Part shown: positions 7,497-15,684 of the stretch, piece by piece | How positions within the stretch are numbered: the stretch's first letter is position 1 | Layout of the letters: every line of letters begins with the position of its first letter | The notes under the pieces: generated by a model | What the model saw: only the letters and a program-made list of their open reading frames with translations | Databases searched by the model: none | What the model was told of the DNA's origin: nothing | Position numbers and translations under genes: made by a program | Assembly (NCBI RefSeq): GCF_030285665.1 | Contig: NZ_CP127295.1 | Coordinates: forward strand, 6,696,001 to 6,760,000 | Source: Amycolatopsis mongoliensis | GTDB lineage: Bacteria; Actinomycetota; Actinomycetes; Mycobacteriales; Pseudonocardiaceae | Length of the DNA: 64,000 nt | Reading direction: 5' to 3'

Positions 7497-8665
7497 GCCA
7501 CGTCTCCTGTCTCGAACAGCTTCCGTTCGGTCGTGATCAGCACTTCGCAGCCGTCGCCGGTCACGCGCACCGGGTCGCCGAGCACGTGGTAGCCGGCCAG
7601 CGGCGTGTAGGTGTTGGGGTGGATGATGAACACGGAGTTCTCGGGCAGCACCGTGTGGTTGCCCTCGATGATCGGCGTCTCGTCGAGGTGCAGGCCGTGC
7701 CCGTGGCCGCGGACACGGGTGTACTGGCTCGTGCAGTACTCGCCGTAGCCGTACTTGCGGAACACGTCGTTCTCCGCCACCGCGACCTCGTGGGCGGTGA
7801 CGCCCGGCCGCACCACGGAGATGCCGGCTTCGACCGCTTCGTTGAACAAGTCGAACGACTTGCGCTGCCCGTCATCGGCCTTGCCGACGACGGCGGAGCG
7901 GCAGATCTGGAGCCAGTAGCCGTCCATCTTGGGCGTGAGCTCGGTGCGCACCATGTCGCCGGCTTCGAGCAGCCGGTCGCCGGGCGGGGTCATGCCGCGG
8001 ACTTCGTCGCGACCCGAGGCGATGAGCATGAAGTTGTCCTCGGCGCCGAGGTTCTTCAGCCGCGCCTCGACCTCGGCGACGATCCGGTATTCCGGCAACC
8101 CCGGTTCGAGCACGTCGACGAACGCCTCCCAGCCCGCCGCGCACACGACGGCACTGCGGCGCATCCGGGCCAGCTCCCACTCGCTCTTCACGAGCCGGGC
8201 CGTGTCGAGCAGTTTCGTCGCCGGCACCACCTCGGCGGCCGGCGCCGCGGCGCGGATCGTCTCCATGAGCACGAGCGGCACGAGTTCGTGGTGGGCGATG
8301 CCGATGCGCCGTGGCGCCAGCTCCTTCAGGACCACACCCAGCTCCGCCGGGTTCGCCGGGTCCAGCCGCCGGGCCTCGCCGACCCAGCCCTGCGCGGTGA
8401 ACGCCGTGAGGTCGGAAGGCCGGGTCGAGAACGCCACCGCGTCACCCTCGGCCGGGAGGACGACGAGCGCGGCGCTGCCGGCCGGGGTGACGTCGGTGAA
8501 GTAGCGGATGTTCTCCCGCCGCCAGGCCGGGCCGTAGGCGAGCACGACGTCGAGGCCTTGGTCGGCCATCGCGTCGCGGATCTTGCCATGCCGCAGCCGC
8601 AGCTCCGCGCGATCCTCAGCGGACAAGGCCGCTCCGGCGGGCGCCGGGGCGTGGTCGATCGTCAT
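7493..8665 (-). CDS. M24 family (creatinase/Xaa-Pro dipeptidase fold) hydrolase, probably metal-independent
   Basis: A 390-residue two-domain pita-bread protein. The N-terminal creatinase domain (about 25-160) is followed by the M24 core, beginning near KSEWELARMRRSAVVC. The metal-ligand strand that usually reads D-x-G...Y-x-S-D reads RTELTPKMDGYWLQICRS. The RGHGHGLHLDETP loop with its His is kept. The late glutamate strand reads NSVFIIHPN. Loss of metal ligands with retained His is the creatinase/DddP-like situation, so C-N or C-S bond cleavage of a small molecule is more likely than peptidase activity. A GGAGG ribosome site precedes the ATG at 8665. Confidence 0.85.
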   Translation of the reverse strand: MTIDHAPAPAGAALSAEDRAELRLRHGKIRDAMADQGLDVVLAYGPAWRRENIRYFTDVTPAGSAALVVLPAEGDAVAFSTRPSDLTAFTAQGWVGEARRLDPANPAELGVVLKELAPRRIGIAHHELVPLVLMETIRAAAPAAEVVPATKLLDTARLVKSEWELARMRRSAVVCAAGWEAFVDVLEPGLPEYRIVAEVEARLKNLGAEDNFMLIASGRDEVRGMTPPGDRLLEAGDMVRTELTPKMDGYWLQICRSAVVGKADDGQRKSFDLFNEAVEAGISVVRPGVTAHEVAVAENDVFRKYGYGEYCTSQYTRVRGHGHGLHLDETPIIEGNHTVLPENSVFIIHPNTYTPLAGYHVLGDPVRVTGDGCEVLITTERKLFETGDVA

Positions 8666-8719
8666 GGTTCCTCCACTGTCTTGTGGTGCGCGCAGCGGTT
8701 GTGGGGAGTGATCGGGCGG

Positions 8720-10108
8720 TCAGGAACGCGCCATGGTCGGCGTCGACTCCGCCGCCCGGCCGGTGATCTCCTGGGTGATCTGTTCGACGGTCCGGCCGCG
8801 GGTCTCGAAGGTCGCCACGAACGCGGCGAGCCCGGCGAGGATCGAGATGACCCCGAAGACCAGGAAGAACAAGAACTGCGAGGCGTGCATGGCCAGGATG
8901 AACCCGACGAGCACCGGCATGATGAGGCCGCCGACCTTCTGCCACGCCGCCGCCCAGCCGAGCCCGGTCGCGCGGCTCGCGGTCGGGTAGAGCTCGCTGG
9001 CATAGGCGAAGAGCGTGCTGCCGGCCAAGCCGCTGCCGAAGAAGGTCGCCAGGCAGCCGAGCAAGATCACCGCGCCGGTAGCGGACGTGGTGCCCCAGAC
9101 CAGGCAGAACAACCCACTGAGGACGAATGCCCCGCCGAGTACCACACGACGGCCGATCCGGTTGATCAGCTGACCGGCCAGGATCGCGCCGACCACACCG
9201 GCGGCGGTGATGATCGCCGTGTAGCCGAAGCTCTTGAGCAGGCTCACGCCCTGGCCTTCGAGAACTGAGGGCAGCCAGCTCGAGAGCCCGTAGAGGAATG
9301 CGCCGGCGCAGACCTCCATGAACCAGATGGCGATGGTGTAGCGCAGGTAGTGCCGGGCGACGAGGGTGCGCACGGTGCCGGGGGACTCGGGTGCCTCGTG
9401 ATGCGTCGTGGCCCCGGGCGTTCCATAGCCTCGGCACAAGCGGCCGACGATCGCCGCGGCATCATCGAGCCGACCGCGGCGCAGCAGGTAGCGGACCGAT
9501 TCCGGCAGTGTCGCCAGCATGAGGAAGCCGACGAGCGCCGGCACCGTGGCGATCACGAACATCGCGCGCCAGCCGAACGACGGCACCACCGCGGTGCCCA
9601 CCGCGGCGGCGGTCGGCAGCCCGATCAGCCACGCCGCCGTGGCAGCGGTGACGAGCGGACCACGGTGACGCGATGGCACGAACTCGGCGATGTAGGGCAG
9701 CACCACGGCGATTTCGGCGCCCAGGCCGATGCCCTGCAACGCGCGGAACGTGACCAGTGCGCCGAACGTCGGCGCGAACACCGCGGCCAGCGAGAACAAC
9801 GCGTAGACCATCAGGGTGATGGCCAGCGGCACCCGCCGGCCGAACCGATCGGACACGGTGCCGGCGATGGCCGCGCCCACGAGCATCCCGGCGAACAACG
9901 CCGAGGAGAACACCCCGGCCGACTCGCTGGTGAGGTGGAACGTCTTGATGACACCCGGCAGGACCACACCGGTCAGGTTGATCACGAATCCGCACAGGAA
10001 ATGTCCCAGGAGGACGGTGACGTAGATCCTCAGGTGTCGTGCGGTGAACTCCGACTCGTCGAGCCGGCCGAGGAGAGTCCGGGACGTGGTGGTGGGGGAC
10101 GGGGGCAT
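8720..10108 (-). CDS. MFS transporter, aromatic acid/sugar:H+ symporter-like
   Basis: A 462-residue, 12-helix major facilitator. It shows the loop 2-3 motif SDRFGRRVPLAI, the E-rich segment FVPSRHRGPLV after helix 4-5, and a second-half ELYPTASRATGLG motif. These are typical of metabolite:H+ symporters that import organic acids. The start ATG at 10108 is preceded by AAGGAGG with 10 bases of spacing; a longer frame exists upstream but lacks a site. It lies between the MarR regulator and the catabolic enzymes on the same strand, so it likely imports the cluster substrate. Confidence 0.9.
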   Translation of the reverse strand: MPPSPTTTSRTLLGRLDESEFTARHLRIYVTVLLGHFLCGFVINLTGVVLPGVIKTFHLTSESAGVFSSALFAGMLVGAAIAGTVSDRFGRRVPLAITLMVYALFSLAAVFAPTFGALVTFRALQGIGLGAEIAVVLPYIAEFVPSRHRGPLVTAATAAWLIGLPTAAAVGTAVVPSFGWRAMFVIATVPALVGFLMLATLPESVRYLLRRGRLDDAAAIVGRLCRGYGTPGATTHHEAPESPGTVRTLVARHYLRYTIAIWFMEVCAGAFLYGLSSWLPSVLEGQGVSLLKSFGYTAIITAAGVVGAILAGQLINRIGRRVVLGGAFVLSGLFCLVWGTTSATGAVILLGCLATFFGSGLAGSTLFAYASELYPTASRATGLGWAAAWQKVGGLIMPVLVGFILAMHASQFLFFLVFGVISILAGLAAFVATFETRGRTVEQITQEITGRAAESTPTMARS

Positions 10109-10195
10109 GACGGGGCCACCTCCTTGTGGCTTGTGCAACCCTGTGTCTTGAGGCCGACGAGGTGCGCCGGCGGACCCCCCTTGGGTCTTCTTGCG

Positions 10196-10669
10196 TTACC
10201 GGTCGTCCAGATTCCCCTGGACGTCGAAGTAGAGCCGGGAGAGCGCGGGCAGGAGCTGCTCGCGCATCTCGGGTGCGAGGCCCGAGGTGAGCTCGGCGGT
10301 GAACTTGTCGAGTTCGCGCCGCGCGGTGTCGCGGGCGGTCACGCCCTTTGCGGTGAGTTCGAGCTGCATCGTGCGCCGGCTCGTGGCCGACGGGCGGCGG
10401 GACAGGAAACCCTGGTTGACCAGTTTGTCGACGCTCTCGGACATGGTCGACGGGTTGCGGTGCGCCAGCTTGCACAACGCCGTGAGCGATGTGTGGCCGC
10501 TCCCCACCCGGGACAGGATTCGATACTGCCGGATGGTGAGCGGCTGCTCGAGGCCCGCCAGCAGTTCCGTCTGGAGCCGGGTCAGCCGCCCGCCGAGGGC
10601 GAGCAGGACCTCGCCCAGAGAGGCCTGCGGCCCCAGCTCGTCGAAGGTCTCAGTGTCGCGATCTGTCAC
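10196..10669 (-). CDS. MarR family transcriptional regulator
   Basis: A 157-residue winged-helix regulator. The core reads LTIRQYRILSRVG, then SLTALCKLAHRNPSTMSESVDKLVNQGFL (recognition helix), then the wing RRPSATSRRTMQLELTAKG. The GTG at 10669 was chosen because GGGGA lies five bases upstream and homologues do not need the extra 42 residues of the longer frame. As first gene of the minus-strand cluster, it is the obvious candidate repressor of the importer and enzymes that follow, with a small acid or amine as ligand. The ligand is not deducible. Confidence 0.88.
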   Translation of the reverse strand: MTDRDTETFDELGPQASLGEVLLALGGRLTRLQTELLAGLEQPLTIRQYRILSRVGSGHTSLTALCKLAHRNPSTMSESVDKLVNQGFLSRRPSATSRRTMQLELTAKGVTARDTARRELDKFTAELTSGLAPEMREQLLPALSRLYFDVQGNLDDR

Positions 10670-10827
10670 TTTGGTCCCCGTACGTTCCGGTACCCGAAAT
10701 AACGCTGAGGCTGACTGTAGCCCGGCCGGGTGCTCGCTGGGAAGAGGTGATTCGAAACCGAGGGAGTCACTCCGCGCCGGCTGTCTGTTCGTCATCGGTC
10801 CACCGCACTTTGTCGGCCCGTCGCGGG

Positions 10828-11342
10828 CAACACCCGCTGCGGCGGGAAACCCGGCTGGTCACCCTCTCCTTCGGCGGCAACGACGTCGGCTTCGCCGGCT
10901 GCCTGCACCCCGACCACGGCAAGGACACCTGCTGGGACCACCGGCTCACCGCCGCCGACAAGGTCATCGGCGACCAGACACCGAAAACCAGCCTGCAGGC
11001 CAGGCTCGCGAACCTCTATCAGGCCGTGCGGGACGCGGCCCCGAACGCGCACATCGTCGTGCTCACCTATCCAGCCTGAACTCGGTGATCAGCACGGTCG
11101 CCACCCGGGCCGGACTGTTCGTCAAGAACGTGCAGGTCGACTTCCTCGCCCACGACGGCTCGCCGTCGCACGACATCTGCACCAGCGAGCCCTACGCCAA
11201 CGGGCTCAACTGCCGAGGCAGGCCGCGCCGGGCGCTCGACATGGGCCACTACGACGAGGAGTCCTGCCACCCGAACAGCGACGGATACCGCGTCGAAGCC
11301 GACGGTCTCGCCGGCTTCGTCACCCACACCCGGGGCCGCTGA
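10828..11342 (+). pseudogene. Decayed SGNH/GDSL-type secreted lipase remnant
   Basis: Two frames together spell pieces of an SGNH esterase. The first (to the stop at 11079) has TRLVTLSFGGNDVGFAG, the block carrying the GxND motif. The second (from about 11076) starts LNSVISTVATRAG and ends with ESCHPNSDGY, the catalytic His block. The N-terminal signal and GDSL Ser block are absent. The junction also lacks roughly the middle of the family, so there was both a deletion and a frameshift. It is not functional. No promoter is evident. Confidence 0.7.
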
Positions 11343-11499
11343 ACCGCGCCCACGAATCCGGTGTCCGTTGATGGCGTCACCTCCGCGCGTTACCGTGGTG
11401 GTGCGTGGTGCGGGCAGTGCCGCCGCCTTCCAGCACTTCGGCCGGGTCGAGACCCCGCCTGCCCCGAGCGTCCGCTCTTGAAGCCGTGCAGGGGTTTTC

Positions 11500-11886
11500 A
11501 TGGACCAATCACCCAGTTGGACCGCCGTCGGTCGCGATGCGCTCCTGTCCTACCGGACCGCCCATCCCGAGCCGGGGGTGGCAGTGGTCGGGATCCGGGG
11601 CGAGATGGACCTGGCCACCGCTCCGCTGATGGCGGACGAGCTCGCCGCGGTTCGCCGCACCGGACCGGAACGGCTCGTGGTCGACCTCGGCGGCGTGGCT
11701 TTCCTGAGCTCGGCCGGCATCGGAGCGCTGCTGAAACTCGACGTCGAGTGCGGGCGCGACGGCGTGGATCTGGCGTTGATCCCCTCCGAGCCCGTGCGGC
11801 GGGTGCTGACTTTGGCGGGGTTGACCGAGTGTTTCACCATCATCGAGCCGCCGTCCGAGGAGGCCGACCGACGACGCCTCGCGTGA
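11500..11886 (+). CDS. STAS-domain anti-sigma factor antagonist
   Basis: A 128-residue single STAS domain like RsbV/SpoIIAA/BldG. The sequence has GVAVVGIRGEMDLATAPLM, then VVDLGGVAFLSSAGIGALL, where the serine pair occupies the phospho-acceptor position. The residue before it is Ser rather than the usual Asp. Antagonists release a sigma factor by binding its anti-sigma kinase when unphosphorylated. Next to it lie a broken kinase-like gene and a SigB/F-type sigma factor, so it once formed part of a partner-switching module. The ATG at 11500 follows AGGGG. Confidence 0.88.
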   Translation: MDQSPSWTAVGRDALLSYRTAHPEPGVAVVGIRGEMDLATAPLMADELAAVRRTGPERLVVDLGGVAFLSSAGIGALLKLDVECGRDGVDLALIPSEPVRRVLTLAGLTECFTIIEPPSEEADRRRLA

Positions 11887-12029
11887 CGGTCTCGGCGCCG
11901 ACGAGACACGCCGGGATCCGCGGTTCCTCGGCCAGAACCGGCGGTCCCGCTGACGCGTACTTACCCGGGTAGCCCGGTGAACGGGACTGCTGTCAGCACC
12001 CGCACGACTCGGCAAAGGAACCCGGGGAA

Positions 12030-12282
12030 CTCCCGAACCCCGGCACCGACGAGTTCCGCTTCGACACCGGCGTGCCGCCCGACCTCGCGGCCATGCGGCG
12101 GTGGAGTCGCTTCGTGTTGCGCAACGCGGCGTCCGGACCTCGGCCCGCGCCTCGGCGAATCGTCGGAGCACAGCTCGCGGGGCCGGGGGCTCCTGCTGGT
12201 CGATGCGCTCAGCGGCCGGTGGGGCGTGGTCACCCACGACGGCGGCTACAAGACGGTGTGGGCGGAGATTCCGGCCGGTTGA
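12030..12282 (+). pseudogene. Broken RsbW-like anti-sigma factor kinase (HATPase) gene
   Basis: Two frames retain the ends of a serine-kinase anti-sigma factor. One gives FRFDTGVPPDLAAMRRW (about 12050-12105), like the start of these proteins. The other gives GRGLLLVDALSGRWGV followed by GGYKTVWAEI (ending 12282), the G2-box/C-terminus. The central ATPase N-box and most of the fold are deleted. The gene therefore cannot make a functional anti-sigma factor. It converges on the sigma gene with only 4 bp between stops. Confidence 0.65.
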
Positions 12283-12286
12283 GGTT

Positions 12287-13159
12287 TCACTCGGCGAGCT
12301 GCTCGCGCAGTTCGCGCAGGATCTTGCCGAGCAGCCGGGACACCTGCATCTGCGAGACGCCGACGCGGGCGGCGATCTGGGACTGGCTCATGCCGTCGAA
12401 GAACCGCATCGTGACGATGGCTCGTTCCCGGTCGGGCAGGCGCCGCAGCAGGGGAGCCACGGTTTCGTGGTCGTCGACGAGCTCGATCCGGGCGTCGAGG
12501 CCGCCCATCCCCTCGGCCACGGTGGCGGTGCCGTCGCCGTCACCGGCAGGCTGGTCCAGGGACGACGCCTCGTAGGCGTTCGAGGCCAGCAGGCCTTCGC
12601 GCACGGTCACGACGTCGATGCCGAGGTGGCCGGACAGTTCGCTCGGCGTGGGGGCACGCCCGAGAGCCTGCGCGAGCTGCGTGGTGCCTCGGGTGAGCTG
12701 GGCGCTCAGCTCCTTCAGCCCCCGCGGAACACGCATCGACCAGCCGGTGTCGCGGAAGAACCGGCGGACCTCGCCCATCACCGTGGGGACCGCGAAGGAC
12801 AGGAAGTCCGAGCCCTGGGCGGGCTCGAAGCGGTCGACCGCCTTCACCAGCCCGATCCGGGCGACCTGGACGAGATCGTCGCGGGGCTGGCCCCGCCCGC
12901 CGAAGCGGGTGGCGATGTGCTCGGCGAGGGGCAGGTGCGCGAGGATCAGCCGTTCGCGCAGCGGGCCGCGCCCCGGATGGCCGGCCGGCAGCGCGGCCAG
13001 TTCGTCGAACAACGGCCTGTGCTGCGAGTAGTCGTCGCTCCTGCGGGTGCCGCGGCCCGGGCGCGGTCCGGAAGTCCGGACCGCGCCCGAAGCCGCCGTG
13101 GCCTGCTGCTCCGCCAGCTCGAGCGGCGGCGCGGCGCCCGGCACGCTGCACGCCGGCAT
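12287..13159 (-). CDS. RNA polymerase sigma factor, SigB/SigF/SigG (stress group 3) type
   Basis: A 290-residue group 3 sigma factor. Region 2 is recognisable from LAEHIATRFGGRGQPRDDLVQVARIGLVKAVDRF, region 3 from VPRGLKELSAQLTRGTTQL, and region 4 from LLRRLPDRERAIVTMRFFDGMSQSQIAARVG with the helix-turn-helix. Such factors drive osmotic, oxidative or developmental stress regulons and are normally held by an HATPase anti-sigma. I chose ATG 13159 because CAGGAGA precedes it; a longer frame lacks a site. A matching stress-type promoter sits just upstream, suggesting autoregulation. Confidence 0.92.
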   Translation of the reverse strand: MPACSVPGAAPPLELAEQQATAASGAVRTSGPRPGRGTRRSDDYSQHRPLFDELAALPAGHPGRGPLRERLILAHLPLAEHIATRFGGRGQPRDDLVQVARIGLVKAVDRFEPAQGSDFLSFAVPTVMGEVRRFFRDTGWSMRVPRGLKELSAQLTRGTTQLAQALGRAPTPSELSGHLGIDVVTVREGLLASNAYEASSLDQPAGDGDGTATVAEGMGGLDARIELVDDHETVAPLLRRLPDRERAIVTMRFFDGMSQSQIAARVGVSQMQVSRLLGKILRELREQLAE

Positions 13160-13185
13160 GCGGGTCTCCTGTCGTTGCCGTGGAG

Positions 13186-13212
13186 ATACCCCCGTCGCCG
13201 GCCGCGGCAAAC
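13186..13212 (-). promoter_or_regulatory. Predicted SigB/F-type promoter for the sigma gene
   Basis: On the minus strand GTTT (13212-13209), a 17-nt spacer and GGGTAT (13191-13186) match the actinobacterial stress-sigma consensus GTTT-N15-17-GGGTA. The -10 box ends 26 nt before the start codon of the sigma gene. The match to the regulator's own class implies positive autoregulation. Confidence 0.65.
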
Positions 13213-13281
13213 ATGAACACGCAGGTCCGCGGAGCCCGGCTCAGGCGAGCGGACTGCGGACGGCCGCTCGAGTGCGCCCGG

Positions 13282-13743
13282 CTACCGCGAGTCGGCGATC
13301 GGGGCCTTGTGGGCGTTCAGCGGGATCAGGCCGAGCGCGACCATGCCGAGGCCCAGGACCAGGTGCAGCCAGTTGTCGGCGGTGTTGACGGGGACGAAGT
13401 TGGCGGCGCTGTCGTGGTCGATGATCAGGCCGTAGAGCCACAGCACGAGGTACACGACGCCGCCACCGACGAGGAAGGCCTTCGCGCCGCCGGGCGTGCG
13501 GGCCATGGCGAGGCCCGCCACGCCGAAGGCGAGGTGGACGATGTTGTGCAGGATGGAGACGGCGAAGATGCCGAGCAGCAGCGCTCCGGAGTGGTGGCCC
13601 GCGCCGGTCAGCATGTCGTAGTTCGTGGTCACGCCGGGGATGAACCCCAGCACACCGACCAGCAGGAAGACGACTCCCACGACCGCCGCGAAGAGCTGTC
13701 GTGGTGTCCGCCGGACGGCGGTCGTGGTCGCGTTCGGTGTCAT
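13282..13743 (-). CDS. DUF4383 four-helix membrane protein
   Basis: A 153-residue integral membrane protein with four predicted helices: about 17-37, 52-75, 88-108 and 124-143. The family-typical block SILHNIVHLAFGVAGLAMAR lies between helices 2 and 3, and NTADNWLHLVLGLGMV lies in the last. DUF4383 proteins are widespread in actinobacteria, often near stress sigma genes; their function is unknown. It lies on the same strand downstream of a lipase-like gene and upstream of the sigma gene. Confidence 0.85.
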   Translation of the reverse strand: MTPNATTTAVRRTPRQLFAAVVGVVFLLVGVLGFIPGVTTNYDMLTGAGHHSGALLLGIFAVSILHNIVHLAFGVAGLAMARTPGGAKAFLVGGGVVYLVLWLYGLIIDHDSAANFVPVNTADNWLHLVLGLGMVALGLIPLNAHKAPIADSR

Positions 13744-13879
13744 GGTGAATCCCTCCGATTCCGCGGAGCCTGAAGCCAGGTTCCGGTTCCGGGCGGCATG
13801 CCCGATTCGGATGCGGACAAACGTCGCTTGCGGAATGGCACACCGAGTGGTGCACGACGACCCCGCCGCTGACGATGCC

Positions 13880-14911
13880 TCAGCCGGCTGTGCGCAACCA
13901 GTCGCGGAGCGTCGTGTAGACGGCGGCGTCGTGGAGCAGGCCGAAGTGATTGAGCCCCCCGAGCCAGACGATGTCGGCTTCGTCGGTCAGGTCGCCGGCC
14001 CTGACCGGTGTCACGAGGAGGTCGCCGAAGAGGTGGCCCCACGCGCTTCCTTCGGTGCGGGAGAGCGTCGCGGACACGAACAGGCGGCGGATGCCGGTGC
14101 CCGACCCGGGTGCCGGCCGCCATCCGGCTTCGTGCCCGGGCGCCCACTGCGCGGAGTGCACGTAGCCGTGGGCGAGGTCCCGGATGCCGTCGCTGCGGGC
14201 GGCGAGGAGGCGGGTGAGGGGCCTCGTCAGCGACGACCTGCCGGCCAGACGCACGAGGTGGGCGACTCGTCGTTCCAGCGGTGCACCGCTGTGCGGGGTG
14301 CCCAGGCACACGAGCCGTGTCACGCTGGGAAGCCACGGGACTCCCTGTTCTTCCGCTTGGTACGAAGCACTTCGCGCCACCAGTCCGCCCATCGAGTGTC
14401 CGATGAGGACGATCTCGGTGACGGGTACCGGCCAGGCCGCGACCAGCCGGGAAAGCAGGGCGACGAGGTCGGCGCCGTTCTCGGAGACGTGCCGCCCCGA
14501 GTTGTACCGGACGTAGACCGGCGTCGTGCCGAGGTCGGCCGCCAGGCGCCCGCCGAAGTCGTCGTCACCGCGGAACCAGCAGCGTTCGGTTTCCACCAGG
14601 CCGTGCAGGAAGAGCACGAGCCTGCCGGTCGCTTCCGGGAAGGCGGCCGCGAGTGACCGCCGGCTGAGTCCCACCGGTCTGCGTTCGGACCGGACGGTCA
14701 TTTCGTCGCCGGGACCCCGGGCGGCCGCGGGGAGGCGCGCGCCGAACATCCCGTGGGCGACACCCGATGCGTAGTGCCCGGGAGCGGACTCGAGCACCGA
14801 CGTCGTCCAGTAGTCGCGCGCGAGCGAGCCGGGCAGCTGGGCCGCCACCGCGGCCACCGCTGCCCAGCCGTTCGCCCTCTCGCTCAGCGCCGAGGTTGCC
14901 GTCTTGATCAT
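13880..14911 (-). CDS. Alpha/beta-hydrolase, PGAP1/lipase-like
   Basis: A 343-residue alpha/beta-hydrolase. The oxyanion strand reads RLVLFLHGLVETERCW, the nucleophile elbow IVLIGHSMGGLVARSA, and the late His is in WLGGLNHFGLLHD. The block RLVCLGTPHSGAPLERRV after the elbow is typical of triacylglycerol lipase and PGAP1-like enzymes acting on lipid esters. There is no clear signal peptide. It probably acts in the cytoplasm or at the membrane. A possible stress-type promoter lies upstream. Confidence 0.85.
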   Translation of the reverse strand: MIKTATSALSERANGWAAVAAVAAQLPGSLARDYWTTSVLESAPGHYASGVAHGMFGARLPAAARGPGDEMTVRSERRPVGLSRRSLAAAFPEATGRLVLFLHGLVETERCWFRGDDDFGGRLAADLGTTPVYVRYNSGRHVSENGADLVALLSRLVAAWPVPVTEIVLIGHSMGGLVARSASYQAEEQGVPWLPSVTRLVCLGTPHSGAPLERRVAHLVRLAGRSSLTRPLTRLLAARSDGIRDLAHGYVHSAQWAPGHEAGWRPAPGSGTGIRRLFVSATLSRTEGSAWGHLFGDLLVTPVRAGDLTDEADIVWLGGLNHFGLLHDAAVYTTLRDWLRTAG

Positions 14912-14966
14912 GCGTGCTTCTTCCGTGCCGTCGCCCGCCGCAGGATCGGCTGACCTCGGGCCGTGA

Positions 14967-14991
14967 ATACCCGCCGGAAGGCCGGCGAATC
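14967..14991 (-). promoter_or_regulatory. Possible SigB/F-type promoter for the hydrolase gene
   Basis: Minus strand: GATT (14991-14988), 15-nt spacer, GGGTAT (14972-14967). The -10 is perfect; the -35 has one mismatch to GTTT. The distance to the start codon at 14911 is 55 nt. If real, the nearby sigma factor controls this gene. Confidence 0.35.
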
Positions 14992-15027
14992 GTTACCGCC
15001 GGAGTGATCCGGAGTGCAGGACGGCGG

Positions 15028-15489
15028 TCACACTCGAACTCCGTTCGAGCTGACGGCCGCCGCGCACGGCCCGAAGAACAGGCACTCGACGACCGCGCGC
15101 GGGTCCAGCTCGCGCGCCCGCGGCTCGAAGGCGTCCAGCTCCGCCGCGATCCGGCCGAGGTCGAGGCTCCCGTCGGCGGCGTAGCGGAAGAACCGCTCAT
15201 CAGTGTCGTGCTCGGGACACCCGTTGCGGCGCTTGTTCCCCGCCGGGAGGATCCCGAGCACCTCGTCGCCTTCGCGGTCGAACGTGAAGTAGCACTGCAG
15301 GCGGGCGGGGGTGACGAAGTCGATCTCGGTGATCGGCTGACCGCCGAACGTGGCCGGGTAGTGCCAGCCGCACCGGGGGTCGCCGGGGAAGGCCGGGTCG
15401 CCGGGGTCGCGTTCGCCGTCGAGGTGCCAGCCGCGGCCGGTGAGGAGTCCGTGCAGGGCGAGCGGCGGGTCGGTCGGCGAGGCGGTCAT
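15028..15489 (-). CDS. Hypothetical protein, 153 residues
   Basis: No family recognised. It is a soluble, acidic protein with a Trp/Gly/Pro-rich N-terminal third (GRGWHLDGERDPGDPAF), a central beta-like stretch ITEIDFVTPARLQCYFTFD, and four scattered Cys. There are no membrane segments and no signal peptide. It lies alone between a divergent exporter and the lipase-like gene. I treat it as real because codon position bias fits a gene here and the frame has a sensible start. The long open frame continuing upstream past 15489 is the shadow of the exporter gene. Confidence 0.6.
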   Translation of the reverse strand: MTASPTDPPLALHGLLTGRGWHLDGERDPGDPAFPGDPRCGWHYPATFGGQPITEIDFVTPARLQCYFTFDREGDEVLGILPAGNKRRNGCPEHDTDERFFRYAADGSLDLGRIAAELDAFEPRARELDPRAVVECLFFGPCAAAVSSNGVRV

Positions 15490-15684
15490 CGGGTCCCTTC
15501 GAACGCGGTGGTCCACCCAGTGTCGTCCCTCCCCGCCCGCCACGAACGGGTGACCGCCGGCGTTCCGGTGCCGGCCGGGATCTCGGGCGCCGGCACCGGG
15601 AACCGAGACAGGACCCGGCCGTGAGTCTCGGAACCCGGAAGTAGCGTCGGGGGAGACCGGTGCCGCGGACGAGGGGCGAGGTGG

